DNA of 64,000 bases from AWTP1-18 sp036504515 (GCA_036504515.1 DASXVA010000004.1:1-64000), one strand, 5' to 3'. Shown: positions 35,154 to 43,205, counted from the first letter of the stretch. Notes: a model not told the origin generated them from the sequence alone. Numbers and translations are program-made.

Positions 35154-35539
35154 GGTGGCGTGGCAGTGTTGCGGGGATGTGACAGTGATGTTAATCCCCG
35201 TTCGTGCTGAGGTATCGAAGCATGAGCGCTAACTTTGAGGATGGTCGCTTAGCGCAGACCGCGCCGGGAGTTCGCCCCGGCGGGCGACTCACTTTCTTGC
35301 TTCTGCAAGAAAGTAAGCAAAGAATCAGCCCCCGCCGCCCCGGCCCTACGGGCTTCCCTCTCTCCAGAAGGCTTGCCGGGCCGGTGTCTTAAACTCGCCT
35401 ACGGCTCGGACAAAGCCACCGGAAAGCTCCCGGCAAACCTTCTTCCGCTCGGCGGGACAGAGGGGATGTATCGCTATAGTGACCAGCCTGCTTTGCCGCT
35501 ATGAACTTCATAGGAATCGAAAGGGTAGAGAGCTAGGTG
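35154..35539. other. Intergenic region holding repeat copy A
   Basis: 386 bp with no gene. It contains one copy of the long inverted repeat (35201-35365), an imperfect palindrome at 35367-35443 (AGAAGGCTTGCCGGG pairs with CCCGGCAAACCTTCT) and a short palindrome at 35499-35513 (CTATGAA-C-TTCATAG). The gap ends at the stop of the AT-rich unknown gene. Confidence 0.6.
35201..35365 (+). repeat. Inverted repeat, copy A, flanking the AT-rich cassette
   Basis: About 165 bp that recur in reverse orientation at 36505-36673. The core 35258-35360 (103 bp) is nearly identical to 36508-36610; I see differences only around 35286-35291. It includes an internal hairpin, ACTTTCTTGC/TTCTGCAAGAAAGT. The outer part is diverged but alignable (GTATCGAAG and GCTAACTTTG blocks). 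This looks like a dispersed intergenic repeat. The type is not assigned. Confidence 0.85.
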
Positions 35540-36256
35540 TCACAATGGCACGATTCGCACGTTCTTTTTGCCACTCTTACTTTCTCGCCATACTTCGATT
35601 CTCAGTTTATTGGTAGTGGGGATTGCAATAGCAGGAGGAGGAAGCAGCGGCTTTTTCGGGGGAACCCGTTGAGTTTGCACGATGAGGCCTGAAGGAGTTT
35701 CATAGCCTTCTCCAGCAAACGGTACTTGCTCTGGATGCTTTTTGATTTTTGCTATTGATTTCTCAATATCTCTGCGAAGATTTTCTGGAGGTTTTTCGTC
35801 ATCTTCAAGGACTTTTAGTGCCTGATCGGTAGCAGCTCTTGGCGTCATTTCACCGTTGGCCACACTTTCAAAAAGACGGTCCAATTCGCCTAGCTTGGCT
35901 GAACTCTTATTTTTCTTGATTATTAGCTCTCTAGGAGCACTTAATCTATCAGGAGCCGAGGAAAGGAATACATCTGCAACTGTTTTGACTTGTTCCTTTA
36001 TCTCGCGAACCCCTTGGATAAATGATCCGTAGTTGCCAATCCCAAAGTAAAGAGTTCCGATGCCGACAAGTATTCTTTGCTTTGTGAGGATTGAACCTTC
36101 TTCCACATCCAGATGTAGTTCGTAATCGGGTAATCGAACGAATCGCTCTGCTGCTTGCTCAATGTCGTCAAAGAGTAATTCAGCGTATCCGGCGAGTTCA
36201 TGTTCCGATAAGCCTGATATCGAGATGTTGCAATTAGCTTCCCCAATTAAAAGCAT
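35540..36256 (-). CDS. Unknown AT-rich protein between inverted repeats
   Basis: A 238-residue protein I do not recognise. The N-terminal half (about 1-110) has a short segment EEGSILTKQRIL followed by a hydrophobic glycine-rich stretch (VGIGTLYFGIGNYGSFIQGV, about 62-81). The middle is charged and helical (LGELDRLFESVANGEMTPRAATDQAL). The C-terminal part is Pro-rich and basic (RVPPKKPLLPPPA, then KSGKKNVRIVPL). Codon use is clearly more AT-rich than all neighbours, a sign of transfer. ATG at 36256 has AAGGGG 5 nt upstream. It is enclosed by two inverted repeats. Confidence 0.75.
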   Translation of the reverse strand: MLLIGEANCNISISGLSEHELAGYAELLFDDIEQAAERFVRLPDYELHLDVEEGSILTKQRILVGIGTLYFGIGNYGSFIQGVREIKEQVKTVADVFLSSAPDRLSAPRELIIKKNKSSAKLGELDRLFESVANGEMTPRAATDQALKVLEDDEKPPENLRRDIEKSIAKIKKHPEQVPFAGEGYETPSGLIVQTQRVPPKKPLLPPPAIAIPTTNKLRIEVWRESKSGKKNVRIVPL

Positions 36257-36341
36257 TTGTACCCCTTGCAATTAGTTCTAGCTGATCTTGTTTTCTTATT
36301 TGGCATATTAGATCAATAAGTTCAAGCGTTGTGAGCAGCAT
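36234..36341 (-). CDS. Small ORF overlapping the start of the unknown gene
   Basis: A 35-residue open frame (beginning MLLTTLELIDLI, ending AFNWGS) with GGAGAAGG about 6 nt before its ATG at 36341. It runs into the unknown gene by 23 nt in another frame. The unknown gene's ribosome binding site lies inside it. This is the layout of a translationally coupled leader or first gene. It could equally be a remnant of a longer N-terminus after a frameshift, or chance. Confidence 0.4.
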   Translation of the reverse strand: MLLTTLELIDLICQIRKQDQLELIARGTNAFNWGS

Positions 36342-36691
36342 CTGATTGCCTTCTCCGATTCAATTTTCATTGCTCAGTTATAGCAACCGACCTTTTTCCA
36401 TCCGTCTCGCCGACCAGAAGCCCATCCGAACGGGGCAGTCTGGGCTTGCTGTTCGACGCGGCTTTAGCCGCTAGTTTGCAAGACCGGCCATTCGGGTGGG
36501 CTGGCGGGAGGGAAGCCCGTAGGGCCGGGGCGGCGGGGGCTGATTCTTTGCTTACTTTCTTGCAGAAGCAAGAAAGTAGGTCGCCCGCCGGGGCGAACTC
36601 CCGGCGCGGTCATTGTTTTGCGGCCATCTCCAAAGTTAGCGTTCGCCCTTCGATACCTCCTCAGGCCGAACAGGAATGGGACAATAGCCCC
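36342..36691. other. AT-rich promoter region and repeat copy B
   Basis: 350 bp. The part at 36342-36418 is AT-rich and should hold the promoter of the minus-strand unknown gene. The inverted repeat 36419-36430 (AGCCCATCCGAA) pairs with 36491-36502 (TTCGGGTGGGCT), forming a palindrome beside repeat copy B. Copy B then extends to about 36673, just before acpH. Confidence 0.55.
36505..36673 (-). repeat. Inverted repeat, copy B, flanking the AT-rich cassette
   Basis: The reverse-orientation partner of 35201-35365. The 103-bp core is 36508-36610. Both copies place an imperfect palindrome at the end that faces the unknown gene. The gene-bearing segment between the cores is about 1.15 kb. Confidence 0.85.
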
Positions 36692-37324
36692 ATGAACTTC
36701 CTAGCCCACCTCTACCTCGCCGGCGGCAGTGAATCCTACCGCCTCGGTGGCCTCATGGGCGATTTCGTCAAAGGCCCGCTACCGGGCACGCTGCCAGCCG
36801 ATCTGGCCGAGGGCGTTCTGCTCCATCGCCGCATCGACAGCTATGCCGACCGCCATCCGGCTTTCCAACGCAGCCGGGCGCGCATGAGTGCGGAGCGGCG
36901 TCGTTATGGCGGCATTCTGGTGGATATGTTTTACGACCACTTCCTGGCCCGGTTGTGGACGCAGTTCTATCCTCAGCCCTTGGCAGACTACGTGCGTGGC
37001 GCCTATGGGTTGTTGCAGAAAAATGAAGCTCGCCTACCGGCGGAGATGGTGCCGGTAGCCCGGGCCATGGCGGCGGGGGACTGGTTGTCGTCCTATGCGG
37101 AAACGGATGCCATTGCGGTGGCGGTGGACCGCATGGCTCTACGCCGTTTGCGCATGCCCAATACTCTGGCGGGTGGTGTGGCGGAACTGCTGGGGGATTA
37201 CGCTGGGTTTGAAGCGGACTTTGTGGAATTCATTACCGACGCCCGGTTGTTCTGCAATGAGTTCCTTGCTGGAACCGAGGCATCCCTTAGGACCGGATCA
37301 GATAGTCAATCACCAATCCGGTAA
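36692..37324 (+). CDS. acpH: Acyl carrier protein phosphodiesterase
   Basis: Removes 4'-phosphopantetheine from holo-ACP. The 210-residue protein starts MNFLAHLYLAGG and has the AcpH (DUF479) features GDFVKGPLP, GVLLHRRIDSYADRHP and VDMFYDHFLAR, the HD-like metal residues. The frame is open upstream through the repeat, but ATG at 36692 gives the conserved N-terminus. Its last 38 nt overlap the convergent ubiA gene, so its C-terminal tail (TEASLRTGSDSQSPIR) may be a read-through extension. Confidence 0.87.
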   Translation: MNFLAHLYLAGGSESYRLGGLMGDFVKGPLPGTLPADLAEGVLLHRRIDSYADRHPAFQRSRARMSAERRRYGGILVDMFYDHFLARLWTQFYPQPLADYVRGAYGLLQKNEARLPAEMVPVARAMAAGDWLSSYAETDAIAVAVDRMALRRLRMPNTLAGGVAELLGDYAGFEADFVEFITDARLFCNEFLAGTEASLRTGSDSQSPIR

Positions 37325-38165
37325 AGATGACGGCGCCGATCCAGTTGTTGTGAAGGAAGGCCTTGAAGCATTTGGCTCTATCCCGAGTACGAATCAGGGT
37401 GTAGTGGTAGCCAGCAATGCCGGCGGCGATGGTGAGGCCAGCGTACCAGGCGACGCCTAGGTGAATCCAGTAGCCGACCCCGGCCAGCAGGCCCAGGGTG
37501 ACGGCGTAGCAGATCATGATGGCGGTGACTTCAAAACGGCCGAAGGTGATGGCGCTGGTCTTGATACCGATCTTGAGGTCGTCGTTGCGATCCACCATGG
37601 CATAGGCGGTGTCGTAGGCCACGGCCCAGAATACATTGGTGATGAGCATGACCCAGGCGAAGGTGGGTACGCTGCCCCACAAGGCGGCGAAAGCCATGGG
37701 AATGCCGAAGCCGAAGGCGATGCCGAGATAGGCCTGGGGGATGGCGAAGAAGCGTTTGGTGAAGGGATAGCTGGCGGCGACGAACAGGGCGACGATGGAG
37801 AGCTTGATCACCAACCAGTTTTGCAGGGGCAGGATGAGACAGAAGGAGGCCAGGGAAAGCGCTGCGGCCAGCACCAGTGTCTCCTTGGTGCTGACTTTGC
37901 CTGCGGTGAGAGGCCGCTCTTTGGTGCGTTCCACATGGCGGTCGAAATCCCGGTCAGCGTAGTCGTTGACGACGCAACCGGCGGAACGCATCAGCACGGT
38001 ACCCAGGGTGAAAATCCACACCACTATCCAGTCGGGGTGACCGGCCCCGGCGATCCATAGGGCCCAGTAGGTGGGCCAGAGCAGTAGCAGAATGCCGATG
38101 GGCTTGTCCAGCCGCATCAGCTTTTCGTAGTGGTTGAGGCGTTCCTTGAGGTCGTTCAGTTTCAT
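37287..38165 (-). CDS. ubiA: 4-hydroxybenzoate octaprenyltransferase
   Basis: Inner-membrane prenyltransferase that attaches the polyprenyl tail to 4-hydroxybenzoate. The 292-residue product has the two Asp-rich motifs, NDYADRDFDRHVERTKERPL and YDTAYAMVDRNDDLKIG, and multiple membrane helices. The ATG at 38165 overlaps the ubiC stop (ATGA), so the TTG further upstream is unlikely. It is the last gene of a recG-ubiC-ubiA run. Confidence 0.95.
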   Translation of the reverse strand: MKLNDLKERLNHYEKLMRLDKPIGILLLLWPTYWALWIAGAGHPDWIVVWIFTLGTVLMRSAGCVVNDYADRDFDRHVERTKERPLTAGKVSTKETLVLAAALSLASFCLILPLQNWLVIKLSIVALFVAASYPFTKRFFAIPQAYLGIAFGFGIPMAFAALWGSVPTFAWVMLITNVFWAVAYDTAYAMVDRNDDLKIGIKTSAITFGRFEVTAIMICYAVTLGLLAGVGYWIHLGVAWYAGLTIAAGIAGYHYTLIRTRDRAKCFKAFLHNNWIGAVIFTGLVIDYLIRS

Positions 38166-38791
38166 GATGGGCAACGGTCGAGCAGGGCGGGCAAAAAGAC
38201 TTCGGTCACCAACAGGGGCGAGCCTTCCAGAAAAAAACGGGCGCGACGGGCCTTGAGCCCCAGGGGCACAGTTTCACCGTGGCACCAGGGGGCGGCAGCG
38301 CGATAGAGCGGATGGCGCCGATCCAGGCTTTGGTAGTGATGAGGGCCGGGGCGTATGTCGTGGCGGGTAAACAGGATACTGCCCAGGGGGCGCTGGCCGA
38401 TGCGGCCCAACCAGGGCCAGGGATGGCGGGCGTGCTTGAGGGCGAGGACGGTGTGGGCGTAGATCACGGGGGTGCCGTCCACCTTGAGTACCACGTCCCG
38501 GACCAGGGCCAGCCGATCTTGGGCGGTCGCGATCAGGGCGGCTTCATCCCGTAGGGGGCGGGTCACATCCTGGCGCAGGACTTCCACCGAAAAAACAGCC
38601 TCAGCTCCGGCGCTGTGAATGATGCGGGCGGTCAGGGAGTGGGGTTCTTGCAGCCAGTGGGCGAGGAGGGCATCAGTGTGCAGGCTGCGCACGGAGGGAT
38701 GCCAGTTGCCGACATCGGGGCGCTGTGCCCGACGGCTGGCGTTGCTGCTTGACCTGAGGGTGCTTGAACTGCGTAGCGGCTTGCGGTTCAT
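38162..38791 (-). CDS. ubiC: Chorismate lyase
   Basis: Converts chorismate to 4-hydroxybenzoate and pyruvate, the first step of ubiquinone synthesis. The 209-residue protein has the UbiC pattern: SVRSLHTDALLAHWLQEPHSLTARI, a conserved middle ending RPLGSILF, and a C-terminal ARRARFFLEGSPLLVTEVFLPALL. The serine-rich N-terminal 25 residues are extra. It overlaps recG by 4 nt and ubiA by 4 nt. Confidence 0.88.
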   Translation of the reverse strand: MNRKPLRSSSTLRSSSNASRRAQRPDVGNWHPSVRSLHTDALLAHWLQEPHSLTARIIHSAGAEAVFSVEVLRQDVTRPLRDEAALIATAQDRLALVRDVVLKVDGTPVIYAHTVLALKHARHPWPWLGRIGQRPLGSILFTRHDIRPGPHHYQSLDRRHPLYRAAAPWCHGETVPLGLKARRARFFLEGSPLLVTEVFLPALLDRCPS

Positions 38792-40908
38792 GCTTTCAAC
38801 ATTTCTTCGGCACCCCGCAGCCAGCGCTGGATGTGGCGTTGGGCGGCTTCGGGGTGGTGGCGCAGCATTTCTTCGGCGACGTTGCGGGCCTGCTCCACCA
38901 GCTCTGCATCTTCCAGGGTGGCGTAGCGCAGCATGGGCACGCCGCTTTGGCGGGCGCCGATGAACTCGCCGGGGCCGCGCAGGGCCAAATCCTGGCGGGC
39001 GATTTCAAAGCCGTCGGTGTTTTCGTAAATGATCCTGAGGCGCTGGCTGGCAGTTTCCGACAGAGGTCGCGCGAACAGCAGCACGCAGGCGGATTCGGCG
39101 GTACCGCGCCCGACCCGGCCCCGCAACTGGTGCAGTTGCGACAGACCGAAACGCTCGGCGTGTTCGATCACCATCAGGCTGGCGTTGGGCACGTCCACCC
39201 CCACTTCGATCACCGTGGTGGCGACCAGTACCTGGATTTCGTTGCGGACAAAGGCCTCCATCACCAGGGCTTTTTCCGCGGGCTTGAGGCGGCCATGGAC
39301 GAGGCCTATCTTGAGGTCGGGCAATTCGGCGCTGAGGTGCTCGTAGGTTTCCTGGGCGGTCTTGAGCTGCAGGGCTTCCGACTCTTCGATCAGGGGGCAA
39401 ACCCAGTAGGCTTGCCGGCCGAGCAGGCAGGCGTCGTGCACCCGGCCCACCACCTCGCCGCGGCGGGCTTCGCTCACCAGCTTGGTGGTGACCGGGGTGC
39501 GGCCCGGCGGCAGTTCGTCCAGTACCGACACATCCAGATCGGCGTAGAAGCTCATGGCCAGGGTACGAGGAATCGGTGTAGCGGACATGGTGAGCTGGTG
39601 GGGCGACTCGGCTTTCTGCTTGAGGGCCAGTCGCTGGCGCACGCCGAAGCGGTGCTGCTCGTCCACGATGGAAAGCCCCATGTTGCAGAACTGGATGTCG
39701 TCCTCGATCAAGGCGTGGGTGCCTACGGCCAACAGGGTTTCGCCGCTGGCGATGCGGGCGGCCATGGCTTCCTTTTCCTTCTTCTTCAGGCTGCCGGTGA
39801 GCCAGGCCACGGACAGGCCCAGAGGCTCCAGCCAGGCGGAGAGTTTGCGGTAGTGTTGTTCGGCGAGGATTTCCGTGGGCGCCATCAGGGCCGACTGATA
39901 GCCGGCCTCGGCGGCGTGGAGCATGGCCAGGGCGGCGACGATGGTCTTGCCGCTGCCCACATCGCCCTGCAACAGGCGCTGCATGGGGAAGGGCTGGGCC
40001 AGATCGGCGGCGATTTCCTGCCAGGAGCGCTGCTGGGCTCCCGTAAGGTTGAAGGGCAGGTTCTCCAGCAGTTTTGCGGTGAGGCTGCCCGTGGGCAACA
40101 GGCGTGGTGCGCCTTTCTCGCGGCGAGCCGCATAGGCCAGACGCAGGGAAAGCTGCTGGGCGAGGAGTTCGTCGAAACGGACCCGGGTCCAGGCCGGGGT
40201 GCCCCGTTCTTCCAGGGTTGCCATGCTCAGGCTGGGGGGCGGGTGGTGCAGGGTGTGCACCGCTTCGGCCAAGGGCATCAGCTTGAGCTTGCGCCGTATT
40301 TCATCGGGCAGGGTGTCGGAAAAATCCACCCGCTTCAGGGCGGCGCGGATGTGTTTTTGCAGGACGCCCTGGCCGAGGCCGGCGGTGGTGGGATAAACGG
40401 GGGTAAGGCTATCGGGCAGGGGCGCATCTTCATCCACCACGCGAAAGCGGGGATGCACCATTTCGCTGCCGAAGAAGCCATTGCGAATTTCACCGAACAG
40501 GCGCAGCACCGCACCGGGGGCGAGAGCCTTTTGCTGGTTGGGATAGAAATTCAGAAAGCGCAGCAGCAGGGTTTCTTCCCCCTGTCGGGTATGGCAAAGC
40601 AACTGACGGCGGGGACGAAAGCTGACTTCGGTGGTAACAACTTCCACCTGGTACTGGGCGGCGAGACCGGGCAAGGCCTCCGCAAGGGGGGTGATGCGGG
40701 TTTCGTCTTCGTAGCGTAGGGGCAGGTGCAGCGCCAGGTCTTCGTCCCGGCGCAGGCCGAGGCGAACCAGCTTGTCGGCGAGGACAGGGCTGACGCCGGG
40801 GATGGAAACAGAGGGCGCTGCTGGGGTTTTGCCAGCCCGGGGCGTGCTGCCCGCGGGCTTTCTTGCGGCCTTGCCTGCCGGTGGTTTAGGCGAGGACGAG
40901 GATGGCAT
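38788..40908 (-). CDS. recG: ATP-dependent DNA helicase RecG
   Basis: A branch-migration helicase that reverses stalled replication forks. The 706-residue protein has an OB-fold wedge domain and helicase motifs GDVGSGKT (about 315-322), VDEQHRFG (about 414), SATPIPRT and QLRGRVGRG. ATG at 40908 is chosen because the longer frame would overlap most of ridA. The first 45 residues are basic and Pro/Ala-rich. It overlaps the end of ridA by 23 nt. Confidence 0.95.
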   Translation of the reverse strand: MPSSSSPKPPAGKAARKPAGSTPRAGKTPAAPSVSIPGVSPVLADKLVRLGLRRDEDLALHLPLRYEDETRITPLAEALPGLAAQYQVEVVTTEVSFRPRRQLLCHTRQGEETLLLRFLNFYPNQQKALAPGAVLRLFGEIRNGFFGSEMVHPRFRVVDEDAPLPDSLTPVYPTTAGLGQGVLQKHIRAALKRVDFSDTLPDEIRRKLKLMPLAEAVHTLHHPPPSLSMATLEERGTPAWTRVRFDELLAQQLSLRLAYAARREKGAPRLLPTGSLTAKLLENLPFNLTGAQQRSWQEIAADLAQPFPMQRLLQGDVGSGKTIVAALAMLHAAEAGYQSALMAPTEILAEQHYRKLSAWLEPLGLSVAWLTGSLKKKEKEAMAARIASGETLLAVGTHALIEDDIQFCNMGLSIVDEQHRFGVRQRLALKQKAESPHQLTMSATPIPRTLAMSFYADLDVSVLDELPPGRTPVTTKLVSEARRGEVVGRVHDACLLGRQAYWVCPLIEESEALQLKTAQETYEHLSAELPDLKIGLVHGRLKPAEKALVMEAFVRNEIQVLVATTVIEVGVDVPNASLMVIEHAERFGLSQLHQLRGRVGRGTAESACVLLFARPLSETASQRLRIIYENTDGFEIARQDLALRGPGEFIGARQSGVPMLRYATLEDAELVEQARNVAEEMLRHHPEAAQRHIQRWLRGAEEMLKA

Positions 40909-41266
40909 CAGCCTCGACCAGGGCACCCTTGGGCAGTTCCTTGACGCCAATGGCGGCGCGGGCCGGGTAGGGCTGGGCCACGTACTTGGCCATGACTTCA
41001 TTGACCTTGGCAAAGTTGGCCAGGTCGGTGAGGTAGATGTTGAACTTCACCGCGTCATTGAGACTGGCACCGGCGGCTTCTGCCACCGCTTTGAGGTTTT
41101 CGAAGACGCGGACGATCTGGGCGTCGATGCCATCCACCAGGGTCATGGCGGCGGGATCAAGGCCGATCTGACCGGACATGTAAATGGTGTCGCCAACCTG
41201 CACCGCCTGGGAATAGGTGCCGATGGCGGCGGGAGCGTTGGCGGTGGAGATGATCTTCTTGCTCAT
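40886..41266 (-). CDS. ridA: RidA-family enamine/imine deaminase
   Basis: A trimeric 126-residue enzyme that hydrolyses reactive enamines such as 2-aminoacrylate. The active-site arginine R103 (YPARAAIGV) and glutamate E118 (GALVEADAIL) are present, together with IYMSGQIGLDP. It overlaps fliW by 4 nt at its start and recG at its end, so the genes form one tightly packed transcript. Confidence 0.94.
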   Translation of the reverse strand: MSKKIISTANAPAAIGTYSQAVQVGDTIYMSGQIGLDPAAMTLVDGIDAQIVRVFENLKAVAEAAGASLNDAVKFNIYLTDLANFAKVNEVMAKYVAQPYPARAAIGVKELPKGALVEADAILVLA

Positions 41267-41715
41267 GAGTTGCTCGAATCCTTGAGGGTGACTTGGTAGT
41301 TCAGTTCAGCAAAGACGTGCTGCAAGCCTTTGCGGGTTTTCAGATTGAGCACCAGGGGAGCGTTGAGATTGGCGCGGAGGGGCTTGTTGCCGAGGATGGC
41401 GTCCTTGAGCAGCATGACCACCACGACGACGTCCGCCGGGTCTTCCAGACCGATGATGTTTGATTCTTCGTCGGACAGCTCGATTTCGTAAGTAAAGCCG
41501 AAACGGGACGGGTCCGCGATGTGGAAGGCCACATCAGGATTGTCCACCGCCTGGAGAATGAAGTACTTAGGGTCTTCGGTCTCGGGGTGGAAAAGGCTGT
41601 AGCGGTGGATGTCCTCAAAGCCGGGAATGCCGTTGGGGAATTCGATAATACGTTCGGGGCTGATTTCCAGCGTGCCAAAACGCGGACTCTCAATACGGGC
41701 GAATTCTTCGTTCAT
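41263..41715 (-). CDS. fliW: Flagellar assembly factor FliW
   Basis: A 150-residue FliW. In other bacteria it binds flagellin and antagonises the translational regulator CsrA. Typical segments are FPNGIPGFEDIHRYSLF, VDNPDVAFHIADPSRF and NLNAPLVLNLKTRKG. ATG at 41715 gives the family start. No flagellar or csrA gene is nearby. It overlaps ridA by 4 nt. Confidence 0.9.
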   Translation of the reverse strand: MNEEFARIESPRFGTLEISPERIIEFPNGIPGFEDIHRYSLFHPETEDPKYFILQAVDNPDVAFHIADPSRFGFTYEIELSDEESNIIGLEDPADVVVVVMLLKDAILGNKPLRANLNAPLVLNLKTRKGLQHVFAELNYQVTLKDSSNS

Positions 41716-41725
41716 ATGCGTCCAA

Positions 41726-42583
41726 TCACTTCTTGGTGGCCATGAGTATGCCCGGATCAAGACCCAAGGCAGCAATTTTTTCCCGGGCGGACTCGGCTTC
41801 TTCCCTGGAGCCGAAGGGACCTACCTGCACCCGTGCTTCGATATGACTGGGAACGCCGGCCAGTTCCAACTTGGCGCGGAGCTCCTCAGCGTTTGCCACA
41901 TTGTTGAAAACGCCCATTTGAACCAGGTAACGGCGGGGTGGTTCGGTGATGGGCGCTCTGCTGCTGTCCATGGTTTGGACCGGTTGGGCCGGCTGAGACA
42001 GAGGCCGGGATGCCGGGGCGTTATGGGCGTAGGTCTGTTGTGGTGACGTACGGTAAGGCTGACGCTGCGCCAGGTCCCGCGCTGGTTCAGCCCGGGGCAG
42101 ACTGGCGATCGGGGTCGATGAACGGGATGAACCGGACGGACCTGAGCGCAGTGCACTGGCCATACTGGCTGGCTTGGCTTCTGCCGGGACAGTCAGGGGC
42201 TTGATCGGTTTGGTGCCCTTGCTGCTGGCGCCTACGGCAGACTCAATTTTTTCCGGCTCGGCCTTGGCGGTCTGGGTGGGACCCTTGTCCTCTTCCTTGG
42301 CGGGCTCCGCTTCAGCGGTCTTCTCGGGCTCCGCTGCCGGAGCGGCTTCGGCTTCCGGTTCGGCCTTGGCTTCCTTCTCAATCTCTTCCGGGGCCGCTGC
42401 CATTTGTGGGGGCGGGGCGGGAGGGGGCGGCTCGTAGAGGGCGTCCACAATAGCCAAGCCGCCCAGCAGGGCGACGATCACAACACCGGCAATGGCAATG
42501 CGATTGACCAGCTTGCGCCGGACAGCATCCTCATCCTCCTGAAATTCCTCAGGCGGCGGCGTATTGTTTTTCTTTGCGGCCAT
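41726..42583 (-). CDS. SPOR-domain membrane protein
   Basis: A 285-residue bitopic protein: cytoplasmic N-terminus, one helix (about 29-48), then a long Pro/Ala/Glu-rich periplasmic linker and a C-terminal SPOR domain (about 208-285, RRYLVQMGVFNNVANAEELRAKL). SPOR domains bind denuded peptidoglycan at division sites, as in FtsN, DamX and DedD. ATG at 42583 is supported by GGAAAGG 6 nt upstream. It overlaps the DUF2802 gene by 35 nt. Confidence 0.88.
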   Translation of the reverse strand: MAAKKNNTPPPEEFQEDEDAVRRKLVNRIAIAGVVIVALLGGLAIVDALYEPPPPAPPPQMAAAPEEIEKEAKAEPEAEAAPAAEPEKTAEAEPAKEEDKGPTQTAKAEPEKIESAVGASSKGTKPIKPLTVPAEAKPASMASALRSGPSGSSRSSTPIASLPRAEPARDLAQRQPYRTSPQQTYAHNAPASRPLSQPAQPVQTMDSSRAPITEPPRRYLVQMGVFNNVANAEELRAKLELAGVPSHIEARVQVGPFGSREEAESAREKIAALGLDPGILMATKK

Positions 42584-43205
42584 AGTGCCTTTCCGTTCCA
42601 TAGTCGTCCTCGTAAAGGTCGTCTATTGCTGAGTCGTCCTTGCCCCGCTTGTTGGACAGGGCGGCGACCAGCTGGGCTTCAGCGATGGAAATACCGCAGC
42701 GGGACGCAATGCCCTCGGCATCAATGCCGTGCTGGGCCATGCCGACAGCTTCGTTGTACAGGGGGGAAACGGTCTGGGCCGCTTTGACCCGGTCAAGCTC
42801 CCCCTGGAGGTCTTGCATGTTCTGACGCAGGGTGGCGACCTCGTTCCGTAGGGCATCGACCTCCTGTGCGCGGACTTTGCTGCGGTCCTGACTTTCGCCC
42901 AAGAGAGCGGCAAAGCCGGGGTCAATCGTCATGGGGTTGCTTCTGGCCGGGGCACTGGGGACTGACCGAGGGCGGCCGTAGGTGACTTCCTCGAGGATTT
43001 CATCCTCTTCCTCATCGTCAACGACAGGTGCCGCAGGAGCTTGCTCCTTGCTATTGTTTTTGGCTGCCACGGTTTTGGCCGGGGCTTTGCCCTTGCGCTT
43101 GGTGATCTTGCGCAGACGCAACCAGGTGAAGACCAAATAGGCAACCGCCAGCCCTACGGCCAGCAGCAATCCGCCTTTTAGTCCCAGTCCTAAGGTGTCA
43201 ATCAT
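42549..43205 (-). CDS. DUF2802-domain protein
   Basis: A 218-residue protein with one N-terminal membrane helix (about 7-28), an acidic and lysine-rich linker, a short coiled coil (EVDALRNEVATLRQNMQDLQ) and a C-terminal DUF2802 domain (SPLYNEAVGMAQHGIDAEGIASRCGIS), which looks like a small HTH-type fold. The function is not known. It shares a transcript with the SPOR gene by a 35-nt overlap. The start is uncertain; in-frame ATGs also occur at 43226 and 43256. Confidence 0.75.
   Translation of the reverse strand: MIDTLGLGLKGGLLLAVGLAVAYLVFTWLRLRKITKRKGKAPAKTVAAKNNSKEQAPAAPVVDDEEEDEILEEVTYGRPRSVPSAPARSNPMTIDPGFAALLGESQDRSKVRAQEVDALRNEVATLRQNMQDLQGELDRVKAAQTVSPLYNEAVGMAQHGIDAEGIASRCGISIAEAQLVAALSNKRGKDDSAIDDLYEDDYGTERHYGRKEKQYAAA

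Noticed and set aside
35201..36673. Interpretation of the two inverted repeats as a CRISPR array or tRNA-linked attachment site
   Set aside because: There are only two copies in opposite orientation, with no spacers and no tRNA gene.
36446..36691. N-terminal extension of AcpH through the inverted repeat
   Set aside because: The added sequence is encoded by the repeat itself and does not resemble AcpH. The conserved start is at 36692.
38764..40719. 651-codon plus-strand frame opposite recG
   Set aside because: Shadow of the GC-rich recG gene; no family motifs.
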